A stretch of 64,000 nucleotides of DNA from Yersinia enterocolitica (GTDB taxonomy: Bacteria; Pseudomonadota; Gammaproteobacteria; Enterobacterales; Enterobacteriaceae), in contig NBTC02000002.1 of assembly GCA_002082245.2 (NCBI GenBank), positions 1,116,001 to 1,180,000 of the forward strand, in the 5' to 3' direction. Positions 53,173 through 64,000 of this stretch are shown here, piece after piece. Numbering within the stretch: position 1 is the first letter of the stretch; each line of letters starts with the position of its first letter. Under the pieces are notes generated by a model. The model did no database searches. It was not told the DNA's origin and saw nothing but the letters and a program-made list of their open reading frames with translations. A program made the position numbers and the translations under genes.

Positions 53173-54003
53173 TTAGCCGATCCATTGCCCCAAAGTAACA
53201 CGATCATTATTACCATAATCTTTATACGTCATTACAGCACTAAATCCGGCGTTTTTAAGTAATTTCTGTACTGCATCGGCTTGCTGCCAGCCATGCTCCA
53301 ACATTAACCAGCCTCCCGCCTCTAAATAAGCCGGCGCACGACGGATAATCTCGTCCAGTGAAGCCATCCCTTCGGCAGGTGCGACAAGCGCACTGTGAGG
53401 CTCAAAGCGGACATCACCTTCGTTCAGATGCGGGTCATCGGCATCAATATAAGGAGGATTGCTAACAATCAGCGTAAATTGTCCGTCGACCGCGTCAAAC
53501 CAGCTACTTTGCAGGAAATGTACATTATCTATGGCCAGCTTTTCTGCATTATGGCGAGCCAGTGCAACAGCGTCGGCTTGGATGTCCACACCCACCACAG
53601 CACAATCTGGCCGCTCACTGGCTAACGCCAAAGCAATAGCACCGGTACCGGTACCCAAATCCAAAATATGGCAAGGAGTGGCTGGCAGATGTGCCAACGC
53701 CTGTTCAACCAAACATTCGGTGTCAGGGCGTGGAATAAGAGTGGCGGAGGAAACACTGAGTGGCAATGACCAGAATTCGCGCTCCCCAACCAGATAAGCA
53801 ATAGGTTCCCCCTGCTCACGCCGGGTTGCCAGTTGTTCCAATCGCTGTAACTGATCGGCTGTCAGCTTAGTTTCACCGAAAGCCAACACATAGGTACGCG
53901 CCTTTGCGGTGACAAAACTCAATAGAATCTCGGCATCGCGCTTTGGACTGTCACTCTGACTGAAACGGGCTGCCGTTAACGACAGCCACTGCTGATAGTC
54001 CAT
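53173..54003 (-). CDS. prmC: Release-factor glutamine methyltransferase PrmC (HemK)
   Basis: 276 residues. It methylates the Gln of the GGQ motif in release factors. SAM-binding ILDLGTGTGAIALAL (about 113-127) and the catalytic NPPYID motif are present. Its ATG shares the A of the prfA stop (TAATG), coupling the modifier with its substrate. Confidence 0.97.
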   Translation of the reverse strand: MDYQQWLSLTAARFSQSDSPKRDAEILLSFVTAKARTYVLAFGETKLTADQLQRLEQLATRREQGEPIAYLVGEREFWSLPLSVSSATLIPRPDTECLVEQALAHLPATPCHILDLGTGTGAIALALASERPDCAVVGVDIQADAVALARHNAEKLAIDNVHFLQSSWFDAVDGQFTLIVSNPPYIDADDPHLNEGDVRFEPHSALVAPAEGMASLDEIIRRAPAYLEAGGWLMLEHGWQQADAVQKLLKNAGFSAVMTYKDYGNNDRVTLGQWIG

Positions 54004-55085
54004 TAATCTTGCTCTGACAACGCAGAGAGCTGGTCGGCTTGATATTCCTGCACAATCGGCTGAATCAGCATATCCAGTTTGCCTTCCATCACTTCATCTA
54101 GGCGATAGAGGGTCAGGTTAATGCGATGATCGGTCACTCGGCCCTGTGGGAAGTTATAGGTACGATTACGATCAGAGCGATCACCTGAACCAAGCAGATT
54201 ACGGCGCTCGGAAGCTTCTGCCAATTGGCGCTTTTGCATTTCTGCGGCACGGATACGTGCACCCAACACCGACATCGCCTTGGCTTTGTTCTTATGTTGC
54301 GAGCGCTCATCCTGACACTCCACCACCAAGCCCGTTGGAATATGGGTGATACGGATTGCCGAATCGGTGGTGTTAACGTGCTGACCACCGGCACCAGACG
54401 AGCGGAAAGTATCAATACGCAAATCACCGGCATTGATTTCCGGCATCTCAGCTTCAGGAATGGCAGGCATTACCGCGACGGTACAGGCAGAGGTATGAAT
54501 ACGGCCTTGTGATTCGGTTTCGGGTACACGTTGCACACGGTGACCACCTGACTCGAATTTTAACTGACCAAACACCCCATCACCAGAGACCTTGGCAATC
54601 ACTTCTTTATAGCCACCATGCTCGCCCTCACTGGCGCTCATGATTTCAACTTTCCAGCGGCGTGCTTCGGCATAACGGCTGTACATACGGAACATGTCAC
54701 CAGCAAAAATAGCCGCTTCATCACCACCGGTCCCGGCACGAATCTCGAGAAAACAATCACGCTCATCATCAGGGTCTTTAGGGAGCAACAACACTTGCAA
54801 CTGCTGTTCCAGCTCTTCACTGCGCGCTTTTGCTTCTTTCAGTTCTTCCTGAGCCATTTCGCGCATTTCAAGATCTTCCAGCATCATTTCTGCGGCTTCG
54901 AGATCATCTTGCACGCTGCGCCATTCTTTAAAACAGCGGGTGACATCCGTTAATTGCGCATATTCACGTGACAACGCGCGGAAACGGTCTTGATCGGCAA
55001 TAACGCTGGCATCGCCAAGATACGCCAGCACTTCTTCGTGACGCTCTTGTAACGCTTCCAGTTTGGCAACAATAGAAGACTTCAT
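54003..55085 (-). CDS. prfA: Peptide chain release factor 1
   Basis: 360 residues, as in E. coli. It reads UAG and UAA. The GGQ catalytic motif is in [14 protein letters not shown] (near 233-235), and the codon-recognition region carries a PET motif ([13 protein letters not shown], as in E. coli PxT). It lies 31 bp after hemA and is translationally coupled to prmC. Confidence 0.98.
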   Translation of the reverse strand: MKSSIVAKLEALQERHEEVLAYLGDASVIADQDRFRALSREYAQLTDVTRCFKEWRSVQDDLEAAEMMLEDLEMREMAQEELKEAKARSEELEQQLQVLLLPKDPDDERDCFLEIRAGTGGDEAAIFAGDMFRMYSRYAEARRWKVEIMSASEGEHGGYKEVIAKVSGDGVFGQLKFESGGHRVQRVPETESQGRIHTSACTVAVMPAIPEAEMPEINAGDLRIDTFRSSGAGGQHVNTTDSAIRITHIPTGLVVECQDERSQHKNKAKAMSVLGARIRAAEMQKRQLAEASERRNLLGSGDRSDRNRTYNFPQGRVTDHRINLTLYRLDEVMEGKLDMLIQPIVQEYQADQLSALSEQD

Positions 55086-55116
55086 CCGTGGTTTTAAACC
55101 CTGTAATTAGAGGAAA

Positions 55117-56379
55117 CTAATGCTGATCCAGCCCAAGGCTGTCGCGTAATAATTGCAACCGCTCCATATCGCCATCGCTGGCGGCTTGCTGGAGGGATTT
55201 GGTAGGAGCATGAATCAGGCGGTTAGTGAGCTTATGGGCCAACTCATTCAACACTTGTTCTACATTGGCACCCTGCTCAATGGCGGCCAATGCTTTAGCG
55301 GTCATCTCACTACGAACCTGTTCGGCCTGAGAACGATAATCACGAATGGTTTCAACCGCCCCCTGCGCACGTAGCCAGGCCATAAAATTCATGCTTTCCT
55401 GCTGTACTATTGATTCGGCCTGCACCGCAGCGGCCTGACGCTGTGCCATATTGTGCTGAATAATCGCGTGCAGATCATCAACACTGTATAAATAGGCATT
55501 AGACAGTTTACCCACTTCTGGCTCAATATCCCGTGGTACGGCGATATCGACAAACAGCATTGGCTGATTGCGGCGGCTTTTCAGAGCACGTTCGACCATT
55601 CCCTTACCAATAATAGGCAATGGGCTGGCCGTTGAACTGATAATAATATCGGCATCGGCCAATCGAGCATCAATTTCCGGCAAAGTAATCACTTCGGCCC
55701 CCACTTCTGTCGCCAGCACTTGAGCTCGCTCACGGGTACGGTTAGCGATAATCATATGCTTGACTTGATGCTCACGCAGATGACGAGCCACCAGCTCAAT
55801 GGTTTCCCCAGCCCCCACCAACAGCACATTCAGTTCAGAAAGCGACTCAAATATCTGACGTGCCAGAGTACAGGCAGCAAAAGCAACCGAAACGGCACTG
55901 GCTCCAATATCTGTTTCTGTCCGAACCCGTTTGGCAACCGAGAAAGATTTCTGGAACAACCGCTCCAACTCGCCAGACAGCGATTGACCACGCTGAGATT
56001 CAGCAAAGGCCTTTTTCACCTGCCCCAAAATTTGGGGTTCGCCTAATACCAGTGAGTCTAACCCGCTGGCAACACGCATCAAATGACTGACGGCATCATT
56101 ACCATGATGCCAATACAGGCTTTTTTTCACTTCGTCCGGGCTGAGTTTGTGATAGGTACAAAGCCAGGCAATAAGTTGTTCATGCAGATTATCTTGCTGC
56201 TCTACGCTGAGATACAACTCAGTTCGGTTACACGTAGACAATACGACACCGCCCTGCACCAACGGCTGTTGGAGCAAGCTGACAAGCGCCTGGTCGATAG
56301 ATTCCGGTGAAAAGTTCACTCGTTCACGTAAAGATACAGGCGCAGTTTTGTGATTAATGCCTAATGCAAGCAGAGTCAT
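55117..56379 (-). CDS. hemA: Glutamyl-tRNA reductase
   Basis: 420 residues from the ATG at 56379 ([15 protein letters not shown]), E. coli 418. The open frame runs 18 codons upstream but without family similarity. The nucleophile C50 ([11 protein letters not shown]) and NADPH-binding [13 protein letters not shown] are present. It makes glutamate semialdehyde, the first committed step of haem synthesis. Divergent from lolB, first in hemA-prfA-prmC-sirB2-sirB1-kdsA. Confidence 0.97.
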   Translation of the reverse strand: MTLLALGINHKTAPVSLRERVNFSPESIDQALVSLLQQPLVQGGVVLSTCNRTELYLSVEQQDNLHEQLIAWLCTYHKLSPDEVKKSLYWHHGNDAVSHLMRVASGLDSLVLGEPQILGQVKKAFAESQRGQSLSGELERLFQKSFSVAKRVRTETDIGASAVSVAFAACTLARQIFESLSELNVLLVGAGETIELVARHLREHQVKHMIIANRTRERAQVLATEVGAEVITLPEIDARLADADIIISSTASPLPIIGKGMVERALKSRRNQPMLFVDIAVPRDIEPEVGKLSNAYLYSVDDLHAIIQHNMAQRQAAAVQAESIVQQESMNFMAWLRAQGAVETIRDYRSQAEQVRSEMTAKALAAIEQGANVEQVLNELAHKLTNRLIHAPTKSLQQAASDGDMERLQLLRDSLGLDQH

Positions 56380-56724
56380 GAGAACGGCTTCGAGTAATAC
56401 TGATGTTAGTATGGATTCTCGTCTGAACCGCATTCTACTTGATGCGCGGGTTCAATAAAAGTCACAGTGCAATATCCTAAGTATTATCATAAATTATGAT
56501 CAGAAATTGGTTATCTGCTGTACAACAATATTGCGTAAACCCTGTACAAAATAGAACAAGATATTGACGCTCAGCCTTCAGCCCGTTAGCGTGAGCACCT
56601 CAGATACCAATTAGCTAGGTATCAAATAATTTGTTTTATCAAAAATTATTATTTATCGGTAACATGACCTCATCAAAGACGCGTCGCCAATGATATCCGT
56701 GCGACCGATAGGATTTATAGCCAT
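56380..56724. other. Divergent region between hemA and lolB
   Basis: 345 bp. AT-rich with partly palindromic stretches (for example ATTATCATAAATTATGATCAG near 56487), but I see no recognised operator, repeat or extra gene. Confidence 0.4.
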
Positions 56725-57348
56725 ATGTCGATGTATAAAATCAGTTTTTATCGCCTGCTCCCTTTAGCAACGCTGTTGCTAGCAGCCTGTAGCACCACGC
56801 CACCGACCGGTCCGGCGACCAGTCCGACATCGCCACAGTGGCGTCAACATGAGCAACAATTACAGCAATTGAGCCAATTCCAGACCCGGGGTGCCTTTGC
56901 GTATATTTCTGAAAAACAAAAAGTCTATGCGCGCTTTTTCTGGCAACAAACTACACCTGAGCGCTATCGCCTACTGCTGACCAACCCATTGGGCAGCACA
57001 GAACTGGAATTGGTGGTACAACCAGGCGTTACCCAGTTGACCGATAATCAAGGCAAACGCTATGTCAGTGATGACCCACAAGAAATGATTCAAAAGTTGA
57101 CGGGGATGTCCATTCCATTGGAAAGCTTACGTCAGTGGATTTTAGGGTTACCCGGTGATACCACTGATTTCATCCTTGATGATAAGTACCGTTTGAAGCA
57201 AGTGACTTATAAACAAAATGGTATGACGTGGGTGGTTGATTATCAGGAATACAACACTCAAGTGACGCCAGCATTGCCGAGCCGCATGGAACTGAGCCAG
57301 GGCGGGCAGCGAATTAAGCTAAAAATGGATAATTGGACTGTCAAATAA
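56725..57348 (+). CDS. lolB: Outer-membrane lipoprotein receptor LolB
   Basis: 207 residues, identical in length to E. coli LolB. Lipobox LLAAC puts the lipidated Cys near residue 22. [24 protein letters not shown] is a hallmark (key RGAFAYIS). It accepts lipoproteins from LolA and inserts them in the outer membrane. A second ATG two codons later is possible. The ispE ATG starts 1 bp after its stop. Confidence 0.96.
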   Translation: MSMYKISFYRLLPLATLLLAACSTTPPTGPATSPTSPQWRQHEQQLQQLSQFQTRGAFAYISEKQKVYARFFWQQTTPERYRLLLTNPLGSTELELVVQPGVTQLTDNQGKRYVSDDPQEMIQKLTGMSIPLESLRQWILGLPGDTTDFILDDKYRLKQVTYKQNGMTWVVDYQEYNTQVTPALPSRMELSQGGQRIKLKMDNWTVK

Positions 57349-57349
57349 C

Positions 57350-58261
57350 ATGGTTAGCACGCAGCAACATGTCTGGCCCTCACCGGCCAAATTAAACCTG
57401 TTTCTTTATATCACCGGGCAACGGGCCGATGGTTATCATGACTTACAAACCCTGTTTCAGTTTCTCGATTATGGCGACCAGCTAACTATTGTGCCGCGAG
57501 ATGACAATCAGATTCGCTTATTAACGCCAGTTGCAGGCGTAGAAAACGAACAGAACTTGATAATTCGCGCGGCGCGATTGCTACAACAACAATTTCTACA
57601 ACAACAATTGCCACAACAACAGCCCGGCACGGTAAAAGTACCTCGTGGGGCAGATATCAGTATTGATAAACGCCTACCAATGGGGGGAGGACTGGGTGGT
57701 GGTTCATCTAATGCCGCTACGGTACTGGTTGCACTCAATTTACTGTGGCAATGTGGTTTCTCTGATCAGAAATTGGCCACTCTTGGCCTAACATTAGGTG
57801 CCGATGTGCCGGTGTTCGTTCGTGGACATGCTGCCTTTGCTGAGGGAATTGGCGAAAAATTGCAACCTGCGGAGCCTTTAGAGAAGTGGTATTTGGTGGT
57901 ACACCCCGGTGTAAGCATCCCAACACCAATTATTTTTTCTGATCCTGAATTAAAAAGAAATACGCCAGTTCGCCCACTGGCGGCGCTTTTAAGCACTCCG
58001 TACGCAAATGATTGCGAACCGATCGCAAGAAAACGTTTTCGCGAGGTTGAACAGGCTCTTTCATGGCTGTTAGAATACGCTCCGTCACGCCTTACCGGAA
58101 CCGGTGCTTGTGTGTTTGCAGAATTCGACACTGAGGCATCGGCCCGACAGGTGTTAAGTATTGCCCCGGAGTGGTTGCATGGTTTTGTTGCTCGTGGTGT
58201 AAATGTTTCGCCACTGCATCGTGCGCGCTCTGGGAAAATTGAAAGTTGTGAGTGCAGATAA
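57350..58261 (+). CDS. ispE: 4-diphosphocytidyl-2-C-methyl-D-erythritol kinase IspE, with repeat insertion
   Basis: 303 residues, about 20 more than E. coli IspE (283). GHMP kinase: [23 protein letters not shown]-binding [17 protein letters not shown], and [10 protein letters not shown]. It phosphorylates CDP-ME in the MEP isoprenoid pathway. Two differences from E. coli: a Gln-rich segment ([15 protein letters not shown]) encoded by three tandem 15-bp units, and a C-terminal extension after SPLHRA ([11 protein letters not shown]). The first is a surface loop between nucleotide-binding elements and need not hurt activity. Confidence 0.96.
   Translation: MVSTQQHVWPSPAKLNLFLYITGQRADGYHDLQTLFQFLDYGDQLTIVPRDDNQIRLLTPVAGVENEQNLIIRAARLLQQQFLQQQLPQQQPGTVKVPRGADISIDKRLPMGGGLGGGSSNAATVLVALNLLWQCGFSDQKLATLGLTLGADVPVFVRGHAAFAEGIGEKLQPAEPLEKWYLVVHPGVSIPTPIIFSDPELKRNTPVRPLAALLSTPYANDCEPIARKRFREVEQALSWLLEYAPSRLTGTGACVFAEFDTEASARQVLSIAPEWLHGFVARGVNVSPLHRARSGKIESCECR
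57581..57625 (+). repeat. Three tandem 15-bp units in ispE
   Basis: CTACAACAACAATTT, CTACAACAACAATTG and CCACAACAACAGCCC: two near-identical units and one diverged unit. The period is in frame (5 codons: [15 protein letters not shown]), so copy-number change would not break the gene. Confidence 0.9.
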
Positions 58262-58362
58262 CGATTTACAGCGTTATGTAAGGTCGATGTAATGGCTCTA
58301 CTAACCTTGGGTTCTGAAAATACCTGTCTCATTTGATTGAAAGCCGGTTCATAATGCTGTTT

Positions 58363-58489
58363 TGTACCCAATAGATTTCAAGATGCAGGAAAGCGGCAAA
58401 CGAGCGAATCCCGATAACCTTACATGAGTAAGTGATGCGGGTGAACGAGAACAGTCGACACACCTGTAATTTGAATGATGACGGTTATT
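58363..58489. repeat. ERIC element, 127 bp, in the prs leader
   Basis: Left end TGTACCCAATAGATTTCAAG, core GAATCCCGATAACCTTACAT / GAGTAAGTGATGCGGG, right end TGAATGATGACGGTTATT. It lies between ispE and prs, within the region that should be the prs 5' leader. Confidence 0.9.
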
Positions 58490-58559
58490 CACCGTGTTTT
58501 GGCTTTAAATACCCGTATGTATATTGCAATCAGTATGAATAATCGCCCCTGATTACTGA

Positions 58560-59549
<990 letters not shown>

Positions 59550-59889
59550 TCAGTATTAGGTTGTGGATATCCCTGCGGTGCTATCTGGCCGCAGTTAGCC
59601 ATTAAGCTATTTTCGCGATAGGTCACTTGGTGGGCATCACGAATGGGGTTCATAACGAATTGATACTATGCAATGCATAAATTGAAGCAGATAAAGAAAA
59701 ACCCGTTGAAGCAGATGCGACAACGGGTTTTCTACTCTCGATCGCTGAGTTCTTGATCAATAGGTGTTTGTTTTATCGCTCGTTGAGCCGTCATTTACCC
59801 CTCCTGCACATCAGCTCAATTAAAAAGCCAAGAAAACAGGTCTATGTTTGCCGCTTCGCTGTAATTAGTCGCTAATGATGCCTTGCTCG
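59550..59889. other. prs-ychH spacer
   Basis: 340 bp, no gene. It contains the prs terminator and short GAAGCAGAT repeats around it (59683, 59708). Confidence 0.4.
59697..59731. terminator. Terminator after prs
   Basis: AAAACCCGTTG / CAACGGGTTTT, a perfect 11-bp stem with a 13-nt loop; T-rich on both strands, so possibly bidirectional with ychH. Confidence 0.82.
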
Positions 59890-60162
59890 CTAGGAGTGAC
59901 GCTGGTTGCGATTACAACGCTTGTCAAAGTGCTTAATCCACCAATAACGATCCGCAACTTCCTCACGCCCACCGATACGCGCGCCAACTAACCACAACAG
60001 TGCGCCGACAAAAATACTCATCACGGCACCATGGGCAAAGAATTGCGGTAGACCCAGTTGGGATACCTCTGTCAGGATTGAGTAACCTACCCCTACGACC
60101 ATGGTAACCAAACCTAATCCCATCAGCACATTACCGACCCTTGCTGCGCTTTTACGTTTCAT
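59890..60162 (-). CDS. ychH: YchH family stress protein
   Basis: 90 residues from the ATG at 60162 (MKRKSAARVGNVLMG), E. coli 92. GGAGG lies 6 nt upstream; the longer frame to 60246 places that binding site inside the gene. Two hydrophobic helices; ends RYWWIKHFDKRCNRNQRHS (key RYWW, KRC). Inner-membrane protein linked to stress and biofilm in E. coli; mechanism unknown. Confidence 0.93.
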   Translation of the reverse strand: MKRKSAARVGNVLMGLGLVTMVVGVGYSILTEVSQLGLPQFFAHGAVMSIFVGALLWLVGARIGGREEVADRYWWIKHFDKRCNRNQRHS

Positions 60163-60492
60163 ATGCCACCTCCACCTAGGTTGCCAATAAATAACCACTG
60201 AGCCGAACGCTAAAACTGCTTGCTTAATGCGATTATTCATGTCCACTTAATAACTAAGTATAGTCAGGCTTGCGAGGAAGGTATTGCGCTTGTGATCACA
60301 ACTGGCAAATATATTCCAACAAATCTTTACATAATCCAGACATTTGGCACTGAATTTGAATTATACATACAGGCAACTATTCACATCTTGAACTATTCAC
60401 TCTAAATAAATTCATGCTAGCAGTTTTGTTATTACGCGCTATGACAGGTAAACTATGGCACTTTAATTCCTTTAGTTATAGCGAATGGCGAC
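60163..60492. other. Divergent region between ychH and pth
   Basis: 330 bp. TTGTGATCACAA near 60289 is a perfect 12-bp palindrome but lacks the 6-bp spacing of a CRP site. Otherwise AT-rich; no gene. Confidence 0.4.
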
Positions 60493-61083
60493 GTGAGCAG
60501 TATTAAATTAATCGTTGGGCTGGCAAATCCGGGCGCTGAATATGCCCAAACTCGCCACAATGCAGGTGCTTGGTATGTGGATTTATTGGCGCAGCGCCAT
60601 AATCAACCACTGAAAGAAGAGGGTAAATTCTTCGGCTACACTGCAAGGCTAAATCTGGCAGGCCAAGACGTTCGCTTGTTGGTACCCTCTACCTTTATGA
60701 ATCTCAGTGGCAAGGCCGTAGCCGCAATGGTTGGGTTTTACCGTATTCTGCCGGAAGAGATTTTAGTCGCACACGATGAGTTGGATATCCCGCCGGGCGT
60801 GGCTAAATTAAAGCTAGGTGGCGGTAACGGTGGCCATAACGGCCTGAAAGATATTCAGAGCAGGTTGGGGAATAACCCTAACTTCTATCGTTTGCGCATC
60901 GGCATCGGCCATCCGGGTGATAAAAGTAAAGTCACCGGTTTTGTTTTGGGTAAGCCACCAATCAGTGAACAAACCTTAATTGACGAGGCTATTGATGAAT
61001 CTATCCGCTGTACTGAAATACTGCTAAAAGAAGACATCACTAAGGCAATGAATCGCCTGCATTCCTTTAAGGCCGGCGTATAA
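60493..61083 (+). CDS. pth: Peptidyl-tRNA hydrolase
   Basis: 196 residues from a GTG (60493); the ATG just upstream at 60485 is out of frame and ends at once. It recycles tRNA from prematurely released peptidyl-t[22 protein letters not shown] holds the catalytic N and H, and [10 protein letters not shown] and DELDIPPG follow. In E. coli the next gene is ychF; here a small unknown gene intervenes. Confidence 0.96.
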   Translation: MSSIKLIVGLANPGAEYAQTRHNAGAWYVDLLAQRHNQPLKEEGKFFGYTARLNLAGQDVRLLVPSTFMNLSGKAVAAMVGFYRILPEEILVAHDELDIPPGVAKLKLGGGNGGHNGLKDIQSRLGNNPNFYRLRIGIGHPGDKSKVTGFVLGKPPISEQTLIDEAIDESIRCTEILLKEDITKAMNRLHSFKAGV

Positions 61084-61137
61084 TACTGGCCCGGTTCCCC
61101 GGCTAACGAACATAAGCCGGGGTGCCTGTATTAGTTG

Positions 61138-61596
61138 TTATTCATTTTTGTTGCACAGCGCATTAATCCCCTGTTGTCCCTCACCGGTCAATACCACACC
61201 TGAAAATATCACCCTCACCCGCCCGAGAAAATTGTTGCTTTTACCATCATATTCGCCCGCAATATCACTCAATTTATCGCTACAAAAAAGCGAATCCCAA
61301 TCTGATGCCTTTCCTTTGTTGCGCGATAAGTCGTGGCTGCGTTCAAACTTGTCGGTTACTGCGGTAAATTTCAACTGGATGCTGTCGAAATCTTCATAAA
61401 GGGTATTTTTTTTGTACCCCACATATCTAACGCTCTTGCCCGAGTGACTTTCAATTTCCACCCCATATTGATCAACCAACTCGGCAAAGGAGGGGGCGGC
61501 AGGCTCAACATCTGCGGTAAGAAAACGCATTCCCACAATACCCGCCATCCCCCCGAACAAGATGACGATCAGCCATTTATAGATACTCATTTCCAT
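61138..61596 (-). CDS. Small membrane-anchored protein, unrecognised
   Basis: 152 residues (150 from the second ATG at 61590). An N-terminal hydrophobic segment (about 5-23, YKWLIVILFGGMAGIVGMRF) then a soluble, charged domain that should face the periplasm, with two cysteines (about 104 and 148). I do not recognise it and see no domain. Between pth and ychF, opposite to both, where E. coli has no gene. The coding quality is reasonable and the C-terminal region has balanced composition. Confidence 0.65.
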   Translation of the reverse strand: MEMSIYKWLIVILFGGMAGIVGMRFLTADVEPAAPSFAELVDQYGVEIESHSGKSVRYVGYKKNTLYEDFDSIQLKFTAVTDKFERSHDLSRNKGKASDWDSLFCSDKLSDIAGEYDGKSNNFLGRVRVIFSGVVLTGEGQQGINALCNKNE

Positions 61597-61863
61597 TGGA
61601 ATTACCCAAATTCAGTATGCGGACTGTAATAACTAGTTATCGGACATTTATCAGGAAACTTAAGATGGCATAAGCGTGATCTCGGACACAGAGTTAGAAA
61701 AATCAATCACCTACTCGCTCTCACAGCATGTTCCCTTGCGGCGACGAAACAGCATGATCGAGATAAATCGTCAGAATGTGTATAATGGCGACATAAATTT
61801 TGATTACATCAGCACGTTAACCCTAACGAGTTGATTTTTAAGTTATTTAAGGTGATATAAAAC

Positions 61864-62955
61864 ATGGGATTCAAATGCGGTATTGTGGGCCTGCCTAACG
61901 TTGGTAAATCCACCCTGTTCAACGCGTTGACACAAGCGGGTATCGAAGCAGCTAATTTCCCGTTCTGCACCATTGAACCCAACACGGGTGTGGTGCCAAT
62001 GCCGGACCCGCGTCTGGACCAACTGGCCGAGATTGTTAAACCTCAGCGTATTTTGCCAACGACGATGGAATTCGTCGATATCGCGGGCCTGGTTAAGGGT
62101 GCATCCAAAGGCGAAGGCCTGGGTAACCAGTTCCTGACCAATATCCGTGAAACTGAAGCAATTGGTCATGTGGTACGTTGTTTTGAAAATGACAACATCA
62201 TCCATGTTGCCGGTAAAGTTGATCCCGTTGATGACATTGATACCATCAACACTGAACTGGCACTTTCCGATCTGGAAACCTGTGAACGCGCAATGCATCG
62301 TGTTCAGAAGAAAGCTAAAGGCGGTGATAAAGACGCTAAAGCGGAACTGGAAGCGCTGGAAAAATGTCTGCCACATTTAGAAAATGCTGGCATGCTGCGT
62401 GCGTTGAACCTGAGTGCTGAAGATAAAGCCGCCATCCGTTATCTGAGCTTCCTCACCCTGAAGCCAACCATGTACATTGCTAACGTCAATGAAGATGGGT
62501 TTGAAAACAATCCATATTTGGATCAGGTGCGTGCCATCGCTGCGGCGGAAGGTTCTGTGGTAGTTGCCGTTTGTGCCGCAGTTGAGTCTGATATTGCTGA
62601 GTTGGAAGATGCAGACCGCGCTGAATTTATGGCTGAGTTAGGTATTGAAGAACCCGGTCTGAACCGTGTGATCCGTGCCGGTTATGAATTGCTGAACCTG
62701 CAAACCTATTTTACTGCCGGTGTAAAAGAAGTGCGTGCCTGGACCATCCCGATAGGTGCAACTGCACCACAAGCTGCCGGTAAAATTCACACCGACTTCG
62801 AGAAAGGCTTTATCCGCGCACAAACTATCGCTTTCGAGGACTTTATCACCTACAAGGGTGAGCAAGGCGCGAAAGAAGCCGGCAAAATGCGTTCAGAAGG
62901 TAAAGATTACATCGTAAAAGATGGCGACGTGATGAACTTCTTGTTCAACGTCTAA
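61864..62955 (+). CDS. ychF: Ribosome-binding ATPase YchF (EngD)
   Basis: 363 residues, Obg-family. G1 GLPNVGKST (about 8-16), [10 protein letters not shown] switch, G3-like DIAGLVKG, the NVNE motif of ATP-binding YchF (in place of NKxD), and a C-terminal TGS domain. It binds ATP rather than GTP and associates with ribosomes; links with oxidative-stress response are reported. AAGGTGATATAAAAC precedes the ATG. Confidence 0.97.
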   Translation: MGFKCGIVGLPNVGKSTLFNALTQAGIEAANFPFCTIEPNTGVVPMPDPRLDQLAEIVKPQRILPTTMEFVDIAGLVKGASKGEGLGNQFLTNIRETEAIGHVVRCFENDNIIHVAGKVDPVDDIDTINTELALSDLETCERAMHRVQKKAKGGDKDAKAELEALEKCLPHLENAGMLRALNLSAEDKAAIRYLSFLTLKPTMYIANVNEDGFENNPYLDQVRAIAAAEGSVVVAVCAAVESDIAELEDADRAEFMAELGIEEPGLNRVIRAGYELLNLQTYFTAGVKEVRAWTIPIGATAPQAAGKIHTDFEKGFIRAQTIAFEDFITYKGEQGAKEAGKMRSEGKDYIVKDGDVMNFLFNV

Positions 62956-62968
62956 ATCATTTTTGTTG

Positions 62969-62998
62969 TTTCATGAGGATTCACTGAGTCTCATGAAA
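62969..62998 (+). other. Hairpin after ychF
   Basis: TTTCATGAG / CTCATGAAA, a perfect 9-bp inverted repeat with a 12-nt loop, 13 bp after the ychF stop and upstream of the terminator; no T-run. Confidence 0.55.
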
Positions 62999-63014
62999 AA
63001 TAACAAATACCATT

Positions 63015-63042
63015 AAATCCACGCATTTGCGTGGATTTTTCA
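63015..63042 (+). terminator. Terminator after ychF
   Basis: AAATCCACGC-ATTT-GCGTGGATTT followed by TTTC; a perfect 10-bp stem. Confidence 0.88.
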
Positions 63043-63369
63043 TTTCATAATGTCTCATCTTGTCTCGTGAAAGCGCAGTTTAAAATAAGTATGTGGATAA
63101 CAATCCGCAGATAACATGCTATTCCCCTTCCCTTTCAAACCGTCAAAATGCTCAGAACGCGCCATAGTTTGACAGGATATCGGCTGCACCTATTTCCGGG
63201 TCGTGATAATCCATGCGGCCCAATGACATTGCACTCGTTGCGTCAACGACGCAAAAGCCTCGGCTGGAGCGGTACTTTCAGCACACATGTGACCAGAACA
63301 ACAGGTAATACCCGTTTAAATAAGATGGGGGAGATACTCCGGGTGGCATCGTAATAGAAACTTTCGCTT
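63043..63369. other. Spacer between ychF and the pseudouridine synthase
   Basis: 327 bp. A 68-codon frame exists (63148-63354) but lacks a ribosome-binding site and any recognisable feature, so I do not call it. No repeat seen. Confidence 0.4.
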
Positions 63370-64000
63370 TCAGAACGGGCTGGAATTATGGGCTTTGACC
63401 CACTCTTCACTGATGGGATGAACAAAATGCAACTCACTGGCGTGCAGCATCAGCCGTGGAGTCCGTTCGGTACCTGGCAGCAGGCGACCGCCATACAGGT
63501 CACAGCCCAAAATGGGATGGCCCAACTGCTGACAGTGGATGCGGAGTTGATGAGTACGCCCGGTTTCTGGGGTTAGCTGTACCCGCGTTAATGGCAGTAA
63601 CGTCCCATCTTCCAACTCATGATAAAAGCGCTCCACGACCCGATAGTAGGAGCGAGCCGGCTTGCCGTGGATTGGGCAAATCGACATCAGCGGGAACAGT
63701 GCCGGGTCTTTGGCAATCGCTGCGTCTATCATCCCTTCGTTGTCATCCAGATGTCCGCAGAGCAGTGCGCTGTACACTTTGGTCACGGTGCGCTGGCTGA
63801 ACTGTCGACAGAGGGTGGCATTTATAGCCTTATTGCGGGCAATCACCATCAGCCCGGAAGTGCCAAAATCCAGGCGATGAACCAGGGTACAGCCGGGGAA
63901 TATCTGTACTAACCGATGATGCACCGAATCCAGATTTTGCGGATTTTTCCCCGAGAGGCTAAGCAGCCCCGCAGGTTTATTGATAAGAACCAGGTGATCG
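63370..64000 (-). CDS. RluA-family pseudouridine synthase, 5' end outside window
   Basis: 210 codons reach the right edge without a start I can place, so the N-terminus lies outside. The catalytic HRLDFGTSG motif (the Asp) is present, along with INKPAGLLSLSG at the edge, TGRTHQLRIHCQQLGHP and RLMLHASEL, all family hallmarks. It isomerises uridine in RNA, but which rRNA or tRNA site it modifies cannot be told. It is convergent with ychF. Confidence 0.92.
   Translation of the reverse strand, partial: DHLVLINKPAGLLSLSGKNPQNLDSVHHRLVQIFPGCTLVHRLDFGTSGLMVIARNKAINATLCRQFSQRTVTKVYSALLCGHLDDNEGMIDAAIAKDPALFPLMSICPIHGKPARSYYRVVERFYHELEDGTLLPLTRVQLTPETGRTHQLRIHCQQLGHPILGCDLYGGRLLPGTERTPRLMLHASELHFVHPISEEWVKAHNSSPF

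Noticed and set aside
60285..60300. CRP site upstream of ychH
   Set aside because: TTGTGATCACAA is palindromic but the half sites TGTGA and TCACA overlap instead of having the 6-bp spacing that CRP needs.
63148..63354. A 68-codon frame after ychF
   Set aside because: No ribosome-binding site and an arginine/threonine-rich composition typical of chance frames.

Overview
The window is a stretch of enterobacterial chromosome, almost certainly from Yersinia. Nearly every core gene resembles its E. coli orthologue. The gene order (zwf-hexR-pykA-lpxM-mepM-znu-ruv-aspS; cmoAB-cutC-yecM-argS; murJ-mviM-yceH-rimJ-mdtH; ghrA-ycdX-ycdY; kdsA-sirB1-sirB2-prmC-prfA-hemA / lolB-ispE-prs-ychH-pth-ychF) is enterobacterial with local breaks. 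The spacers carry many ERIC elements (about 127 bp, ends like TATACCC...GGGTATA), several with an extra hairpin module of the kind reported in yersiniae. I did not try to fix the species.

Layout. 1-3.5 kb: the helicase gene yoaA (cut by the window edge), yoaB and the spermidine exporter pair mdtJI, surrounded by ERIC elements. 3.5-9 kb: central carbon genes eda, zwf, the regulator hexR and pykA, with HexR-like operators. 9-14.2 kb: envelope and zinc genes lpxM, mepM, and znuA divergent from znuCB over a Zur-like box. 14.5-22 kb: dtpB, ruvCAB, yebC, nudB, aspS. 22-29.7 kb: yecD, yecE, yecN, cmoAB, cutC, yecM, argS. 29.8-36.3 kb: an AT-rich two-partner-secretion operon, a transporter followed by a 1615-residue exoprotein with a haemolysin-type CxxC in its secretion domain. 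It lies between argS and murJ, where E. coli has flagellar genes next to both. 36.6-45.5 kb: murJ, mviM, yceH, rimJ, mdtH, yceB, ycdY, ycdX, ghrA. 45.7-49 kb: two complete tRNA-Ser(GGA) genes flanking an AT-rich exported GDPD-like protein that lacks expected catalytic residues, then a membrane diguanylate cyclase. 49-64 kb: dauA, kdsA and the hemA/prs block, a small unknown membrane-anchored protein, ychF and a partial RluA-family pseudouridine synthase.

How the genes work together. zwf, eda, pykA and hexR form a sugar-acid catabolism regulon; edd is not beside eda. znuACB is a zinc ABC importer. ruvABC resolves Holliday junctions. cmoA and cmoB modify tRNA wobble uridine. prfA and prmC make and methylate release factor 1. 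hemA, ispE, lolB, prs and kdsA serve haem, isoprenoid, lipoprotein, nucleotide and LPS synthesis.

Most notable points. ERIC ends appear to supply translation-start signals for two genes (nudB and yecE). A hairpin module sits inside two ERIC copies and beside a third, half copy. ispE carries an in-frame 15-bp tandem repeat. The two-partner secretion operon and the GDPD-like gene look like acquired cargo. No CRISPR array, transposase, integrase, prophage or rRNA gene was seen.
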